DNA of 64,000 bases from Candidatus Proximibacter danicus (GCA_016710885.1 JADJUC010000012.1:62001-126000); one strand, 5' to 3'. Shown: positions 26,957-36,079, counted from the stretch's first letter. Program-made: numbers and translations. Notes: generated from the sequence alone by a model not told the origin.

Positions 26957-27871
26957 ATGACCCAACTCATTCTCGAACAGGCCCTCAACGGCCTTCAGTT
27001 CGGCCTCATGCTCTTTTTGCTGGCGGCCGGGCTGACGCTCGTCTTCGGGATCATGGACATGATCAATCTGGCGCATGGCTCCCTGTATATGGTCGGCGCC
27101 TATCTCGCCGCAGCGGCCGTCGCGGCCAGCGGTTCCTTCGTTGTCGGCGTGCTGCTTGCCGTGGCGGGAACCGCAGTGCTTGGGGCCTTGCTGGAAATGA
27201 CGGTGCTGCGCCGTCTTTACACGCGTGACCACCTGTCGCAAGTGCTGGCCACCTTTGCCCTGATCCTGATTGCCAATGAGGCGGTGCGCATGGTCTGGGG
27301 CGATCAGCCGGCGCTCCTCAATCCCCCCGACGCACTGTCCGGCCCGGTGGAGCTTGGCGGGTTCAGCTACCCGGCTTTTCGTCTCCTGATTATTGCTGTC
27401 GGCACCGTTGTCGCACTGCTGCTTTACTGGGTCGTGGCGTGCACCCGGGTTGGCATGTGGGTGCGGGCGGGGGCTTCCAACCGCGAAATGACCGAGGCGC
27501 TGGGCATCAACGTGAAGCGTCTTTTCACCCTGGTTTTCGCCGCCGGTGCCGGGCTCTGTGCCTTGGCTGGCGCCATGCTCGGGCCGCTGCTGGCGGTTCA
27601 GGTAGGCATGGGTGAAAGCATCCTGATCCTGGCCTTCGTCGTCATCGTCATTGGCGGTATCGGCTCGATTCGCGGTGCGCTGGTCGGCAGCCTGCTGGTG
27701 GGTGTTGTCGATACGCTGGGTCGCGCCTTGCTGCCCTGGCTGCTGCGCAGTTTTCTGCCAGGGGAAGTCGCTGCCAATCTGGGGCCGGCGCTGGCGGCCA
27801 TCCTCATCTACCTGCTCATGGCTGCCGTGCTGTTCTGGCGACCGGCCGGGCTGTTTCCGGCGCGCGGTTGA
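26957..27871 (+). CDS. livH: Liv-type ABC transporter permease LivH
   Basis: A 304-residue inner-membrane permease with about eight hydrophobic segments and the family opening LILEQALNGLQFGLMLFLLA. I chose the ATG at 26957; an upstream in-frame extension is only the CACAGAG repeat. The stop overlaps the livM start. It pairs with LivM to form the channel. Confidence 0.92.
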   Translation: MTQLILEQALNGLQFGLMLFLLAAGLTLVFGIMDMINLAHGSLYMVGAYLAAAAVAASGSFVVGVLLAVAGTAVLGALLEMTVLRRLYTRDHLSQVLATFALILIANEAVRMVWGDQPALLNPPDALSGPVELGGFSYPAFRLLIIAVGTVVALLLYWVVACTRVGMWVRAGASNREMTEALGINVKRLFTLVFAAGAGLCALAGAMLGPLLAVQVGMGESILILAFVVIVIGGIGSIRGALVGSLLVGVVDTLGRALLPWLLRSFLPGEVAANLGPALAAILIYLLMAAVLFWRPAGLFPARG

Positions 27872-28854
27872 TGGGCGGCGCACTGTATCGGCAGTCTGCG
27901 CAGCGCCGCTGGGCAGCACTGGCGCTCCTCGCCGGGCTGACCGTTTTGCCGCTGCTGCTGCAGGCGGTCGGGCATGAGTTCTATGTCAGTTTCGTCTCGC
28001 GCTTGCTGATCTTTGCGCTGGCGGCGACAAGCCTGAATTTCGTCGTCGGCTTCGGCGGCATGATCGCCTTTGGTCATGCCGCTTTCTTCGGTGCCGGCGC
28101 CTATACGGTCGCTATCCTGATGGAGAACGGTATCAGCTCGGCGCTGGTCGCCTGGCCGCTGGCCATTGCCGTTGCCGCATTGCTGGCCCTGGGCATTGGT
28201 CTCGTCAGCCTGCGTACGCGGGGCGTTTATTTCATCATGATCACGCTGGCCTTCGCCCAGATGATCTATTACCTGTTCATCTCGCTCAAGGCCTGGGGGG
28301 GCGACGACGGTTTGTCGCTGGCTTCACGCTCTACTCTGGGGTCGCTGCCGCTGTCGAATGACGCAGTCTTCTACTGGGTGGTGCTGGCCTGTCTTGCCGC
28401 CACGCTCCTTCTGCTTGATCGCATCACGCACGCCCGATTCGGTCGCGTGCTGCAGGCCATTCGCGAAAACGAATCGCGCATGGAAGCGCTGGGCTACCCG
28501 GTACACAGCTACAAGCTGCTCTGCTTCGTCATTGGCGGGGCATTGGCCGGGCTGGCTGGCGCCCTGATCGCCAACCACGGGCAGCTGGCCAGCCCCAGCC
28601 TGCTGCAGTGGACGCAGTCGGGAACCTTGCTGGTGATGGTCATCGTCGGCGGCGTCGGCGCGCTCTACGGAGGTGTCGTCGGTGCGGCAACGCTGTTGCT
28701 GCTGGAGGAGGTGCTGTCGCATTTCACGCACCACTGGCACGCCGCGCTCGGTCTGGCGCTGCTGTTCGTCGTCTTCCGCGCGCCGCACGGCATTGCCCCC
28801 TGGTTTCACAGACGCTTCTCGCGCAGCAAGAAAAACGAGGCGCCCCGTGAGTGA
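27871..28854 (+). CDS. livM: Liv-type ABC transporter permease LivM
   Basis: A 327-residue permease with about nine membrane segments; the family signatures FVVGFGGMIAFGHAAFFGAG and FGRVLQAIRENESRMEALGY are intact. The ATG at 27871 overlaps the livH stop by 1 bp (TTGATG). It is followed by livG with an 8-bp overlap. Confidence 0.93.
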   Translation: MGGALYRQSAQRRWAALALLAGLTVLPLLLQAVGHEFYVSFVSRLLIFALAATSLNFVVGFGGMIAFGHAAFFGAGAYTVAILMENGISSALVAWPLAIAVAALLALGIGLVSLRTRGVYFIMITLAFAQMIYYLFISLKAWGGDDGLSLASRSTLGSLPLSNDAVFYWVVLACLAATLLLLDRITHARFGRVLQAIRENESRMEALGYPVHSYKLLCFVIGGALAGLAGALIANHGQLASPSLLQWTQSGTLLVMVIVGGVGALYGGVVGAATLLLLEEVLSHFTHHWHAALGLALLFVVFRAPHGIAPWFHRRFSRSKKNEAPRE

Positions 28855-29608
28855 GCCACTCCTCAACATCGTCGGCGTCTCGCGCCACTTTGGCGGCGTG
28901 CATGCACTGAGTGACGTGACGCTCGATGTGGTGGCCGGCGAGGTGCATGCGCTGATCGGCCCCAACGGCGCCGGCAAGACGACGCTGATCCACCAGATCT
29001 CGGGGGCGCAGATGCCCGATGCCGGCCGCATCGAATTTTCCGGGGCAGACATTACCCGCCTGTCGATGCATGCACGCGTCGCGGCAGGGGTTGCGCGCTC
29101 GTGGCAAATTACCAATATCTTTGGCCGCCTGTCGGCGCTCGACAACGTCGCGCTCGCGGTGCAAGGGCGCCAGCGTGACTGGGGGAGCAGCTTCCGTTTC
29201 TGGGCGCCGGTGGATGCAGAGCAGCCCATCATCGATGAAGCCGCCGCCTGGCTGGCGGAGGTTGGTTTGGCCGGCCGCGAATCGACCCTGGCTGGCAGTC
29301 TTGCCCACGGCGAACAGCGTCAGCTGGAGCTGGCCCTGGCCCTCGCGACCAAGCCGCAACTCCTGCTGCTTGATGAGCCGATGGCCGGCATGGGGCCGGA
29401 GGAATCGGAGCGCGTGGTGGAGCTGATCGAACACCTCGGTCGTCGCGTCAGCATCCTGCTGGTTGAACACGATATGGATGCCGTCTTTCGTCTTGCCGAC
29501 CGGATATCCGTGCTGGTCAGCGGTCGTCTGGTCTTCACCGGCATTCCCGATGAAGTACGGGCCCACCCGGAAGTGCGGCGGGCTTATCTTGGTGATGTCG
29601 ACGCATGA
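28847..29608 (+). CDS. livG: Liv-type ABC transporter ATP-binding protein LivG
   Basis: A 253-residue ATPase subunit. Walker A is GPNGAGKTT, signature LAHGEQRQLELALAL, Walker B LLLLDEPMAGM, H-loop VEHDMDAVF. I chose the GTG at 28847, inside the livM end, because it gives MSEPLLNIVGVSRHFGG, a normal LivG opening. The stop overlaps livF by 4 bp. Confidence 0.93.
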   Translation: MSEPLLNIVGVSRHFGGVHALSDVTLDVVAGEVHALIGPNGAGKTTLIHQISGAQMPDAGRIEFSGADITRLSMHARVAAGVARSWQITNIFGRLSALDNVALAVQGRQRDWGSSFRFWAPVDAEQPIIDEAAAWLAEVGLAGRESTLAGSLAHGEQRQLELALALATKPQLLLLDEPMAGMGPEESERVVELIEHLGRRVSILLVEHDMDAVFRLADRISVLVSGRLVFTGIPDEVRAHPEVRRAYLGDVDA

Positions 29609-30327
29609 AGTCCCTACTCGAAATCACCGGGCTGGAAGTCGCCTACGGGCAGAGCCAGGTGCTGTTCGGCGTGAATCTGTCGCTGGCCGAGGGGCAGGTT
29701 GCGACCCTGCTCGGCCGCAACGGCATGGGCAAGAGCACAACCTTGCGCAGCCTCTGCGGGCTCTCGCCGGCGCCAGCCGGAATCCTCGCCGGGAACATCC
29801 GGTTTGGTGGCGAGACGCTCGGTAACTGGACGCCGGATCGCATCGCCCGTGCCGGTATTGCGCTGGTGCCGGAAGGCCGGCAGATTTTCCCCAACCTCAA
29901 CGTGCGTGAAAACCTGGTGGCCTTCGCCGCCAATCGTCGCGCCGTGGCGCAGCCGTGGACGCTGGAAAGGGTTTTTTCCCTCTTCCCGCGGCTGGCGGAG
30001 CGGCAGGCCAACATGGGCAATCAGCTTTCCGGGGGCGAACAGCAGATGCTGGCCATCGGGCGAGCGCTGATGACCAACCCGCGCCTGCTGATTCTCGACG
30101 AAGCCACAGAAGGCCTGGCGCCGCTGGTGCGCGAGGAAATCTGGCAATGCCTCGCCCGCCTGCGCGAAGCCGGGCAGACGATCCTGGTGGTGGACAAATA
30201 CGTCGAGCGCCTGATCCGGCTGGCGGACCAGCACACCATCATCGAGCGCGGGCGAGTGGTTTGGTCAGGAAGTTCAGCCGAACTCGATGCCGACCACGGC
30301 GTCTGGCATCGCTATCTCGGGGTGTGA
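29605..30327 (+). CDS. livF: Liv-type ABC transporter ATP-binding protein LivF
   Basis: The 240-residue second ATPase. Walker A GRNGMGKSTT, signature LSGGEQQMLAIGRAL, Walker B LLILDEATEGLAP. It is the last gene of the unit and ends 1 bp before the convergent msrA stop. Confidence 0.93.
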   Translation: MKSLLEITGLEVAYGQSQVLFGVNLSLAEGQVATLLGRNGMGKSTTLRSLCGLSPAPAGILAGNIRFGGETLGNWTPDRIARAGIALVPEGRQIFPNLNVRENLVAFAANRRAVAQPWTLERVFSLFPRLAERQANMGNQLSGGEQQMLAIGRALMTNPRLLILDEATEGLAPLVREEIWQCLARLREAGQTILVVDKYVERLIRLADQHTIIERGRVVWSGSSAELDADHGVWHRYLGV

Positions 30328-30328
30328 T

Positions 30329-30946
30329 CTATTTTCCGCCCCACAGCTGCTGCAGCCGCGCATCGCGACCGCAGCCGTTGCGGTAGTAGCTGTAGCGGAG
30401 CGGATTCTTCTTGTAGTAATCCTGATGGTATTCCTCGGCGGGATAGAAGGTCGATGCCGCCTTGATCTCGGTATGAATCTCCTTGAAGCGGCCGCTCTTC
30501 AATAGCGCGTCGCGACTCTCCTCTGCCACCTTGCGCTCCGCCTCTGTCTGCCAGTAGATGCCGCTGCGATACTGGCTGCCGATATCGCAGAACTGACGGT
30601 TTTTGACCGTTGGATCAACGTTCTTCCAGAAATGATCGAGCAGCTGCGCGTAGCTGACGCGCGCCGGGTCGTAGGTGACGCGCACCGCTTCGGTGTAGCC
30701 GGTGGCGCCGCTGCTCACGTCCTGATAGGTCGGGTTGGCGGTTTTGCCATCGATGTAGCCAGACTCGGCGCCGATGACGCCCGGCAGCTTTTCAAAATCC
30801 GATTCGGTGCACCAGAAGCAGCCGCTGGCCAGGATCGCCGTGGCTGTTCGTGGTGGCGTGGTCGCCCAGCCAGTCGTCGCCTGCATGCCCGCGAGCAGCA
30901 GAAGCGCCGCAAGCCAGCGCGAAAATCGTATCCGGTGTTGGCTCAT
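30329..30946 (-). CDS. msrA: Peptide methionine-S-sulfoxide reductase MsrA, exported
   Basis: MsrA reduces the S-epimer of methionine sulfoxide. The catalytic motif ASGCFWCTESDFE and YHQDYYKKNP are intact. A clear N-terminal signal peptide (WLAALLLLAGMQATTGWA) puts it in the periplasm. The gene overlaps msrB by 4 bp, forming an exported repair pair. The 205-residue length includes the signal. Confidence 0.94.
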   Translation of the reverse strand: MSQHRIRFSRWLAALLLLAGMQATTGWATTPPRTATAILASGCFWCTESDFEKLPGVIGAESGYIDGKTANPTYQDVSSGATGYTEAVRVTYDPARVSYAQLLDHFWKNVDPTVKNRQFCDIGSQYRSGIYWQTEAERKVAEESRDALLKSGRFKEIHTEIKAASTFYPAEEYHQDYYKKNPLRYSYYRNGCGRDARLQQLWGGK

Positions 30947-31443
30947 GTGCGCAGCTCCGGCAGCTTTTCGCCGCGCGGCACGAACTGCAGCGCCACGCCG
31001 TTGTTGCAGTAGCGCTTGCCGGTCGGCTTCGGGCCATCGTTGAAGACGTGACCCTGATGGCCGCCGCAGCGGGCGCAGTGGTACTCGGTACGTGGCAGGA
31101 GCATTTTGAAATCGGTCTTGGTTGCCACTGCCCCCGGCAGCGGCTGCCAGAAACTTGGCCAGCCGGTGCCGCTTTCGTATTTCGTGCTGCTGTCAAACAG
31201 CGGCAGAAAACAGGCGGCGCAAACGAAAGCGCCATCGCGCTTTTCGCCGTTCAGCGGGCTGCTGCCGGCGCGCTCGGTGCCTTCCTCGAACAGCACGTGG
31301 TAGGCCGCCGGCGGCAGCAGTTTGGCCCAGTCGGTTTTGGCTTTGACGAGCGCTGGTTTGCTGGCTTCCGCCGCTGCCGCGCCGCGCCCGAAAGGAAGCA
31401 TCGACAGGCCGAGCAGCGAAAACAGTGATTGACGACGATCCAT
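30943..31443 (-). CDS. msrB: Peptide methionine-R-sulfoxide reductase MsrB, exported
   Basis: MsrB reduces the R-epimer. It has the zinc cysteines CAACF and CARCGGHQGHVF, and the active site RYCNNGVAL with ordinary Cys, not Sec. I start at 31443 because GGGAG lies upstream and the product opens with a twin-arginine-like signal (DRRQSLFSLLGLSMLPFGRG). The ORF continues upstream to 31551 without conserved sequence. The 185 bp before it (31444-31628) hold no gene. Confidence 0.93.
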   Translation of the reverse strand: MDRRQSLFSLLGLSMLPFGRGAAAAEASKPALVKAKTDWAKLLPPAAYHVLFEEGTERAGSSPLNGEKRDGAFVCAACFLPLFDSSTKYESGTGWPSFWQPLPGAVATKTDFKMLLPRTEYHCARCGGHQGHVFNDGPKPTGKRYCNNGVALQFVPRGEKLPELRT

Positions 31444-31628
31444 CTTTTTCTCCCGTGAATTGCTGCGGAAATTTCTGCACGCCGAAGTTCGACCCAAGCC
31501 GCACGCACGAGTTTCACCGGGATCAGATTCGCCTGCGAATTCAGTAATCACGGTCTCTCAACGGGGCGGCCGCAGCGTGCTGCTCCCAATAGTCGGCCGA
31601 GTGGAGAAAACCTTACAGGAGATTGCAA

Positions 31629-32462
31629 TCAGCAGAATCGACCGCGCAGGTCGTCCAGCCCGAAAGTATCCAGCAGCGCGGTGAGCCGCTCGGCCGGCTT
31701 CTTTGCCGGCAGGTTCTTGTCGACGGCGATGATCAGCTCGTTCTTCATCGAGTGTTCCCAGCCGACCAGTTCGGTGACGCTGACTTCGTAGCCATGGGCT
31801 TGCAGTTGCAGGCAGCGCAGCACGTTGGTGACGTGGCTGCCGAATTCGCGGGTGTGGATCGGGTGGCGCCAGACTTCGCCGAGCGCGCTGGCCAGCGAGG
31901 TCGCCTTGTGCTTCCTCAACGTTGCCGCCACCTCGGCCTGGCAGCACGGCACCAGCACGATGTATTTGGCCTGCTTGGCCAACGCGAAGCGGATGGCATC
32001 GTCGGTGGCGGTGTTGCAGGCATGCAGCGCCGTCACCACATCGACGCGCTCGGGCAGTTCGGGCGAGACGATCGAATCGGCCACCGAGAGATTGAGAAAA
32101 CGCATGCCGGGAAAACCCAGCCGGTCAGCCAGCGCGCGCGAACGCGCGACCAGTTCATCGCGCGTCTCGATGCCCCAGATGCATGACGCCGGGCCACCGC
32201 GCTCCTTGAAGAACAGGTCGTAGAGGATGAAGCCGAGGTAGGACTTGCCGGCGCCGTGGTCGACCAGATGAATTTCCGGGTTGGCCTGCTGCGCTTCGAG
32301 CAGCAGCGGCTCGATGAAGTTGAACAGGTGGTAGACCTGCTTCAGCTTGCGGCGGCTGTCCTGGTTCATCTTGCCGTCGCGCGTCAGGATATGCAGTTCC
32401 TTCAGCAGCTCGACGGACTGGCCAGGGCGGACCTCGTAGGATTTTTCGGTTTTACCTTTCAT
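31629..32462 (-). CDS. SAM-dependent methyltransferase of unknown target
   Basis: A 277-residue class I methyltransferase. The SAM-binding motif I is IHLVDHGAGKSYLGFILYDL, and ALHACNTATDDAIRFAL and VLVPCCQAE are typical of the METTL25/methyltransf_32-like group. I start at MKGKTEKSYEVRPGQ (32462), 4 bp after the upstream rhodanese gene; a longer start at 32498 would overlap it. The substrate is unknown. Confidence 0.75.
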   Translation of the reverse strand: MKGKTEKSYEVRPGQSVELLKELHILTRDGKMNQDSRRKLKQVYHLFNFIEPLLLEAQQANPEIHLVDHGAGKSYLGFILYDLFFKERGGPASCIWGIETRDELVARSRALADRLGFPGMRFLNLSVADSIVSPELPERVDVVTALHACNTATDDAIRFALAKQAKYIVLVPCCQAEVAATLRKHKATSLASALGEVWRHPIHTREFGSHVTNVLRCLQLQAHGYEVSVTELVGWEHSMKNELIIAVDKNLPAKKPAERLTALLDTFGLDDLRGRFC

Positions 32463-32466
32463 GCGA

Positions 32467-32913
32467 TCAGCAGCGCGCACCGGCCGGGCAGGCGGCAACC
32501 GCCGTGGAGGCTGGCGACATCATGCGGCCTTCTTTGGCCCAGCCGCGGATGCCGTCCTTGACGTTGTACACCTTCTGGTAACCGCCCTGCTGCACGAGCA
32601 TCTGGCTGCCTGCCTTGGTCCGGTTGCCGCTGCGGCAGATGATGATCACCGGCTGATCCGGCTTGGCTACACCCTTCACCTTTTCCAGCCAGGCCGGGTC
32701 GGGCCGCCCCTTTTCGTCGAACAGCGTGATCAGCCTGCTACCGGGCACAATGCCCGACTCCTTCCACTCCCCCTCGGTACGAATGTCGATGACGGGGACG
32801 CCGGAAATCGCCAGCCGCGCCAGTTCAGCGTTGTCGATATCGACGATATCGGCCTGTGCCGACATCGCCAGCAGGGCGGCAGCGAAGGAAACAAGAAGTT
32901 TGCGGATCATCAT
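32467..32913 (-). CDS. Exported single-domain rhodanese
   Basis: A rhodanese-fold protein with signal peptide (MMIRKLLVSFAAALLAMSAQA) and the active-site loop ICRSGNRT with catalytic Cys. GGAG precedes the chosen ATG at 32913. It ends with two cysteines (ACPAGARC). A periplasmic sulfur-transfer or redox role is likely; partner unknown. Confidence 0.85.
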   Translation of the reverse strand: MMIRKLLVSFAAALLAMSAQADIVDIDNAELARLAISGVPVIDIRTEGEWKESGIVPGSRLITLFDEKGRPDPAWLEKVKGVAKPDQPVIIICRSGNRTKAGSQMLVQQGGYQKVYNVKDGIRGWAKEGRMMSPASTAVAACPAGARC

Positions 32914-32997
32914 GAGGCTCCAGCGATGCCGAAAATACGGCAATTGACGACGCGTATTCTACAATCCGACCATCTTCCCCGCCGAACCGTTCCGCAC

Positions 32998-34161
32998 ATG
33001 ACGACTGCGAATACGCTTTACACCCTTCTTGGCGTTGCCCCAGATGCCAGTATCGAGGCCATCGACAGCGCCTTCCGGGCACGCGAACAGGCGCTGCAGG
33101 GGCAGGGCGACGAGATATCGCTGTTGCGCGTGGCCCATGACACCTTGCGCAACCCTGCCCAGCGCGCCGCCTACGACCGCAAGCTGGCGCAGCAACAACA
33201 GGCCGCCAGCACTCCGGTGCCATTGGAAATCACCTACACGGCAGCGCACGCCCCGCGTTCGCGCGCCCTCAACTGGCTGGTGCTGCTACTTGCTGCCGGC
33301 GGCACCATCGGCTTTTTCTGGCTGAAGAAGCCGGCGCCGGCCGCTGCCAAGCCCGCGCTGGCGAACCTTGCCTCTGCCGCGCCAGCGCCCTTTGCGGCGA
33401 ACAGCGCTCCGGTTGTACAGGAGCCGCAAGCTGCGCCGGCCGAAGAAGCCGAGCCCGCAAGCGCGGCTGCGCCCCCGGCAGCGCCGCCCGGCGCACAAAT
33501 GGCTGAAGCCCGGCCGGCGCCGGTTGCAGCCACGCGCGGCGCCAAGCAACCCGGTTTCGATGCGCAATATCTGGCGTGGTCCGTTTTCACCATCCGCCAG
33601 CGCAACCTTTCCGGCTCCGGCGTCATGATCGGTCCCGACCGCATTCTGACCAATTGCCATGTGCTTGCCGGAGGCGCCACCAACGGGCTGGTGGTCATCA
33701 GCGGCATGAGCCGGAAAACCACGAAAGTCGAAAAGTACGCGCGTCTCGACGGCGAGGACGCCTGTCTGCTGCTGGCGCCGGGCGCCGGCAGCGACAGCAT
33801 CGCCTGGGGCAGTTCGGCGTCGCTGCGTCCGGGCGACACCGTGCACACCTTCGGCCACCCGGGCGGGTCGAGCGACATCATCTGGTCGGAAGGCGCTTTC
33901 CGCACCCGTGCCGAGCGTGGTGGCGAAACCTTCCTGCTTTCGGACAACTACTGCCGTCCGGGTTCGTCCGGCGGGCCGCTACTCGACAACGAAGGCCGGC
34001 TGGTCGGCGTCGTTGCCGCCGTGCAGCGCTTTCAGGCGAAAGGCGGCGATGCGCAGTACGGCGCCTGCATTTCGGTCACCGAAGCCACCGCCCGTGCGCT
34101 GCTTTCCAAGCCGCTGTTTCCCATTGCGCTGGCACCAGCGCAGTACATTCCCAACTACTGA
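32998..34161 (+). CDS. J-like domain, membrane segment and trypsin-like protease fusion
   Basis: A 387-residue membrane protein of unusual build. Residues 5-65 resemble a J-domain (LYTLLGVAPDASIEAIDSAF and LRNPAQRAAYDRKL), but the HPD motif needed to stimulate DnaK is absent. A membrane segment lies at 91-109, a Pro/Ala-rich linker at 112-180 and a trypsin-like protease at about 185-375 with His221 (TNCHVL), Asp254 (DGEDACLL) and Ser324 (GSSGGPL). The protease would be periplasmic. The ATG at 32998 was chosen because upstream codons are antisense to the rhodanese. Its stop overlaps the opposite S4 gene. Confidence 0.8.
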   Translation: MTTANTLYTLLGVAPDASIEAIDSAFRAREQALQGQGDEISLLRVAHDTLRNPAQRAAYDRKLAQQQQAASTPVPLEITYTAAHAPRSRALNWLVLLLAAGGTIGFFWLKKPAPAAAKPALANLASAAPAPFAANSAPVVQEPQAAPAEEAEPASAAAPPAAPPGAQMAEARPAPVAATRGAKQPGFDAQYLAWSVFTIRQRNLSGSGVMIGPDRILTNCHVLAGGATNGLVVISGMSRKTTKVEKYARLDGEDACLLLAPGAGSDSIAWGSSASLRPGDTVHTFGHPGGSSDIIWSEGAFRTRAERGGETFLLSDNYCRPGSSGGPLLDNEGRLVGVVAAVQRFQAKGGDAQYGACISVTEATARALLSKPLFPIALAPAQYIPNY

Positions 34162-34379
34162 TCGGCAGCAAGGACCAGAATTTCATCGTCGCCGACCTGC
34201 ACGACCTGACCCGCGCGCAGCTTGCGCGTCTTCCGCGTTTCCACCTCACCATCCACCGTGACCAGGCCCTCGGCAACCATCGCCTTGGCGGCCCCGCCGG
34301 AGGAGGCCAGCGCCAATAGCTTGAGGAGAACATTGAGCTCGATGAACTCGCGATCGAGCCTGAAAGTGTGTTGCGCCAT
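34155..34379 (-). CDS. Small S4-domain RNA-binding protein (YbcJ-like)
   Basis: A 74-residue single S4 domain: FIELNVLLKLLALASSGGAA, then VTVDGEVETRKTRKLRAGQV. This is the YbcJ/RlbA type. The ATG at 34379 gives the family length; the ORF runs upstream without conservation. Its stop overlaps the convergent protease gene by 7 bp. Function in RNA or ribosome binding is known only for the family. Confidence 0.85.
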   Translation of the reverse strand: MAQHTFRLDREFIELNVLLKLLALASSGGAAKAMVAEGLVTVDGEVETRKTRKLRAGQVVQVGDDEILVLAADQ

Positions 34380-34462
34380 CAAGGGTTCTCCATGTTGGAA
34401 ATGCAGGGTTGTCAGTGATGCGGGATCGGCGCCCATCATAGTGCCGACGATTGGCTGTGTCG

Positions 34463-34509
34463 TGTACATCCGAGTATTTACATTGGCGCCAAACTGGCCT
34501 AATGTACAT
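34463..34509 (+). promoter_or_regulatory. VapBC promoter with repeated TGTACAT operator-like sites
   Basis: A TTTACA (34477-34482), 17-bp spacer and TAATGT (34500-34505) form a plausible promoter. TGTACAT occurs at 34463-34469 and again at 34503-34509, where it is part of the palindrome ATGTACAT, so the sites bracket the promoter. VapBC modules repress themselves, so these are candidate operators. Confidence 0.5.
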
Positions 34510-34538
34510 ACACCATACATCCATCAATGGAGTTTGCC

Positions 34539-34775
34539 ATGCACACCACCCGGGTTTTCAAGAACGGCAACTCGCAAGCCGTCCGCATCCCTGCAGATAT
34601 CGCTTACGAGCGCACAGACATGGAACTGGAGATCGAGCGCGACGGCGATGAAATTCGCATCCGCCCGGCGCGCCGGTCGCTCTCCGGCGTGCTGGCCAAG
34701 TTCGCCAGTTTCTCGCCGAGCTTCATGGCCGAGGGGCGCGGCGATCAGGAGCAGGCGGAAAGGGATGCGCTGTAA
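34539..34775 (+). CDS. vapB: VapB-type antitoxin
   Basis: A 78-residue AbrB/SpoVT-type antitoxin; HTTRVFKNGNSQAVRIPADI is the DNA-binding swapped hairpin. The ATG at 34539 has TGGAG 6 nt upstream. The C-terminal half would bind and neutralise the toxin. It overlaps vapC by 1 bp (TAATG). Confidence 0.88.
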   Translation: MHTTRVFKNGNSQAVRIPADIAYERTDMELEIERDGDEIRIRPARRSLSGVLAKFASFSPSFMAEGRGDQEQAERDAL

Positions 34776-35197
34776 TGCCCCGCTACATGCTCGACACCAA
34801 CATGTGCATCTACCTGATGAAGAATCAGCCGGAAGAAGTCGCCCGGCGCTTTGCGCAATGCTATGTCGGCGATGTGGTGATGTCAGCGATTACCTATGCC
34901 GAGCTCGAATATGGCGTCGCCGTATCCACCGATCCGGCGCTGGAGCGAAAGAACCTCGCCAGCTTGGTGGAGGACATTCAGGTCGTTCCGTTTGACGCAG
35001 CAGCCGGTGTGGCCTACGGCCCGATCCGCATGGCGACTCGTGACGCGAAAAAAGACGCCCTCGACAAGTTGATTGCGGCGCACGCTGCGGCACTGAAGGC
35101 GACGGTCGTCACCAATAACGTGAAGGACTTTGCCAAGTACCCCGGCGTGACAACCGAGAACTGGCTGGACTCAGCGACCGAAACGGCGAATCACTGA
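34775..35197 (+). CDS. vapC: VapC-type PIN-domain toxin ribonuclease
   Basis: A 140-residue PIN-domain RNase. The acidic catalytic residues lie in YMLDTNMCIYL, ITYAELEYG and KKDALDKLIAAHA, and the C-terminal ATVVTNNVKDFAKYPGV is typical of VapC. Overlap with vapB shows it is the second gene of the module. VapC proteins cut tRNA or rRNA; the target here is unknown. Confidence 0.9.
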   Translation: MPRYMLDTNMCIYLMKNQPEEVARRFAQCYVGDVVMSAITYAELEYGVAVSTDPALERKNLASLVEDIQVVPFDAAAGVAYGPIRMATRDAKKDALDKLIAAHAAALKATVVTNNVKDFAKYPGVTTENWLDSATETANH

Positions 35198-35218
35198 TTG
35201 CTGGCGCCAGAATCGCCG

Positions 35219-36025
35219 TCATGCCGTGTTTTGCTCTGCCCAACCCTGAAACAGCTTGAGCAGCGCCGGCAATCCTTCGCGGATCGCCACCGGGCCGGGG
35301 TTGAGAATCACCGCGGACTTGAGTTCGTGAATCTGCGCATTGGCCACGGCCGGCACGGCCTGCCAGCCCTCGCGCGCAGCCACGCGCTCCGGCCGGAAAT
35401 GCTTGCCGCACCATGAGCCGATGATAATGTCCGGCGCACGCCGAACCACTTCCAGCGGGTCGGCGAGGATGCGCTCCTTGGCCGACTGGCATTGTGCGCG
35501 ATCGGCAAAGACATCGATGCCGCCGGCGATTTCGATCATCTCCGACACCCAGCGGATGCCGCTGATCTGCGGCTCGTCCCACTCCTCGAAATAGACCCGT
35601 GGCCGCTGCGGCAACTTCGCCGCTTCGGCGCGCACGCCGTCGATGATCGCCTGCAGTTCGGCCACCATCGCCAGCGCCTTGTCCTCGGCGCCGACCAGCC
35701 GGCCCACGGTCTCGATCATCGCCAGGATGTCGTCGACGCTGCGCTGGTTGAAGGCGTAGACCGGCACGCCGGCAGCGATCAACTCGCGGCTGATCTCGGC
35801 CTGCAGGTTGGAGAAGGCCAGCACCAGATCCGGCTGCACGGCGAGGATCTTGTTCAGGTCGCCGCTGGTGAAGGCGAAGACCTTCGGCTTCTCCTTGCGC
35901 GCTTCCTTCGGAAACACCGTGTAGCCGGAAATGCCGACGATGCGCTCCTGCTCGCCGAGGGCGTAGAGCACCTCGACGGTTTCGGTGGTCAGGCAGACAA
36001 TGCGTTGCGGCAGGTGGCGGTTCAT
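35219..36025 (-). CDS. Cobalamin-binding protein, BtuF-like, without signal peptide
   Basis: A 268-residue type III periplasmic-binding-protein fold (RIVCLTTETVEVLYALGEQE, then IVGISGYTVFPKEARK), as in BtuF. It lacks a signal peptide. The start at 36025 (MNRHLPQ) was preferred to 36058. Signal-less relatives are widespread and annotated cobalamin-binding, so cytoplasmic binding is possible. It is separate from the second, exported BtuF at 44.9 kb. Confidence 0.75.
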   Translation of the reverse strand: MNRHLPQRIVCLTTETVEVLYALGEQERIVGISGYTVFPKEARKEKPKVFAFTSGDLNKILAVQPDLVLAFSNLQAEISRELIAAGVPVYAFNQRSVDDILAMIETVGRLVGAEDKALAMVAELQAIIDGVRAEAAKLPQRPRVYFEEWDEPQISGIRWVSEMIEIAGGIDVFADRAQCQSAKERILADPLEVVRRAPDIIIGSWCGKHFRPERVAAREGWQAVPAVANAQIHELKSAVILNPGPVAIREGLPALLKLFQGWAEQNTA

Positions 36026-36079
36026 GCGCAATCCGTAGGTGGGGCAGAAAGACCCCATTCTAGCCGCCGATGCCTACCT

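Noticed and set aside
32461..32997. N-terminal extension of the J-like/protease protein
   Set aside because: Antisense to the rhodanese gene; no conserved text; a normal ATG lies at 32998.
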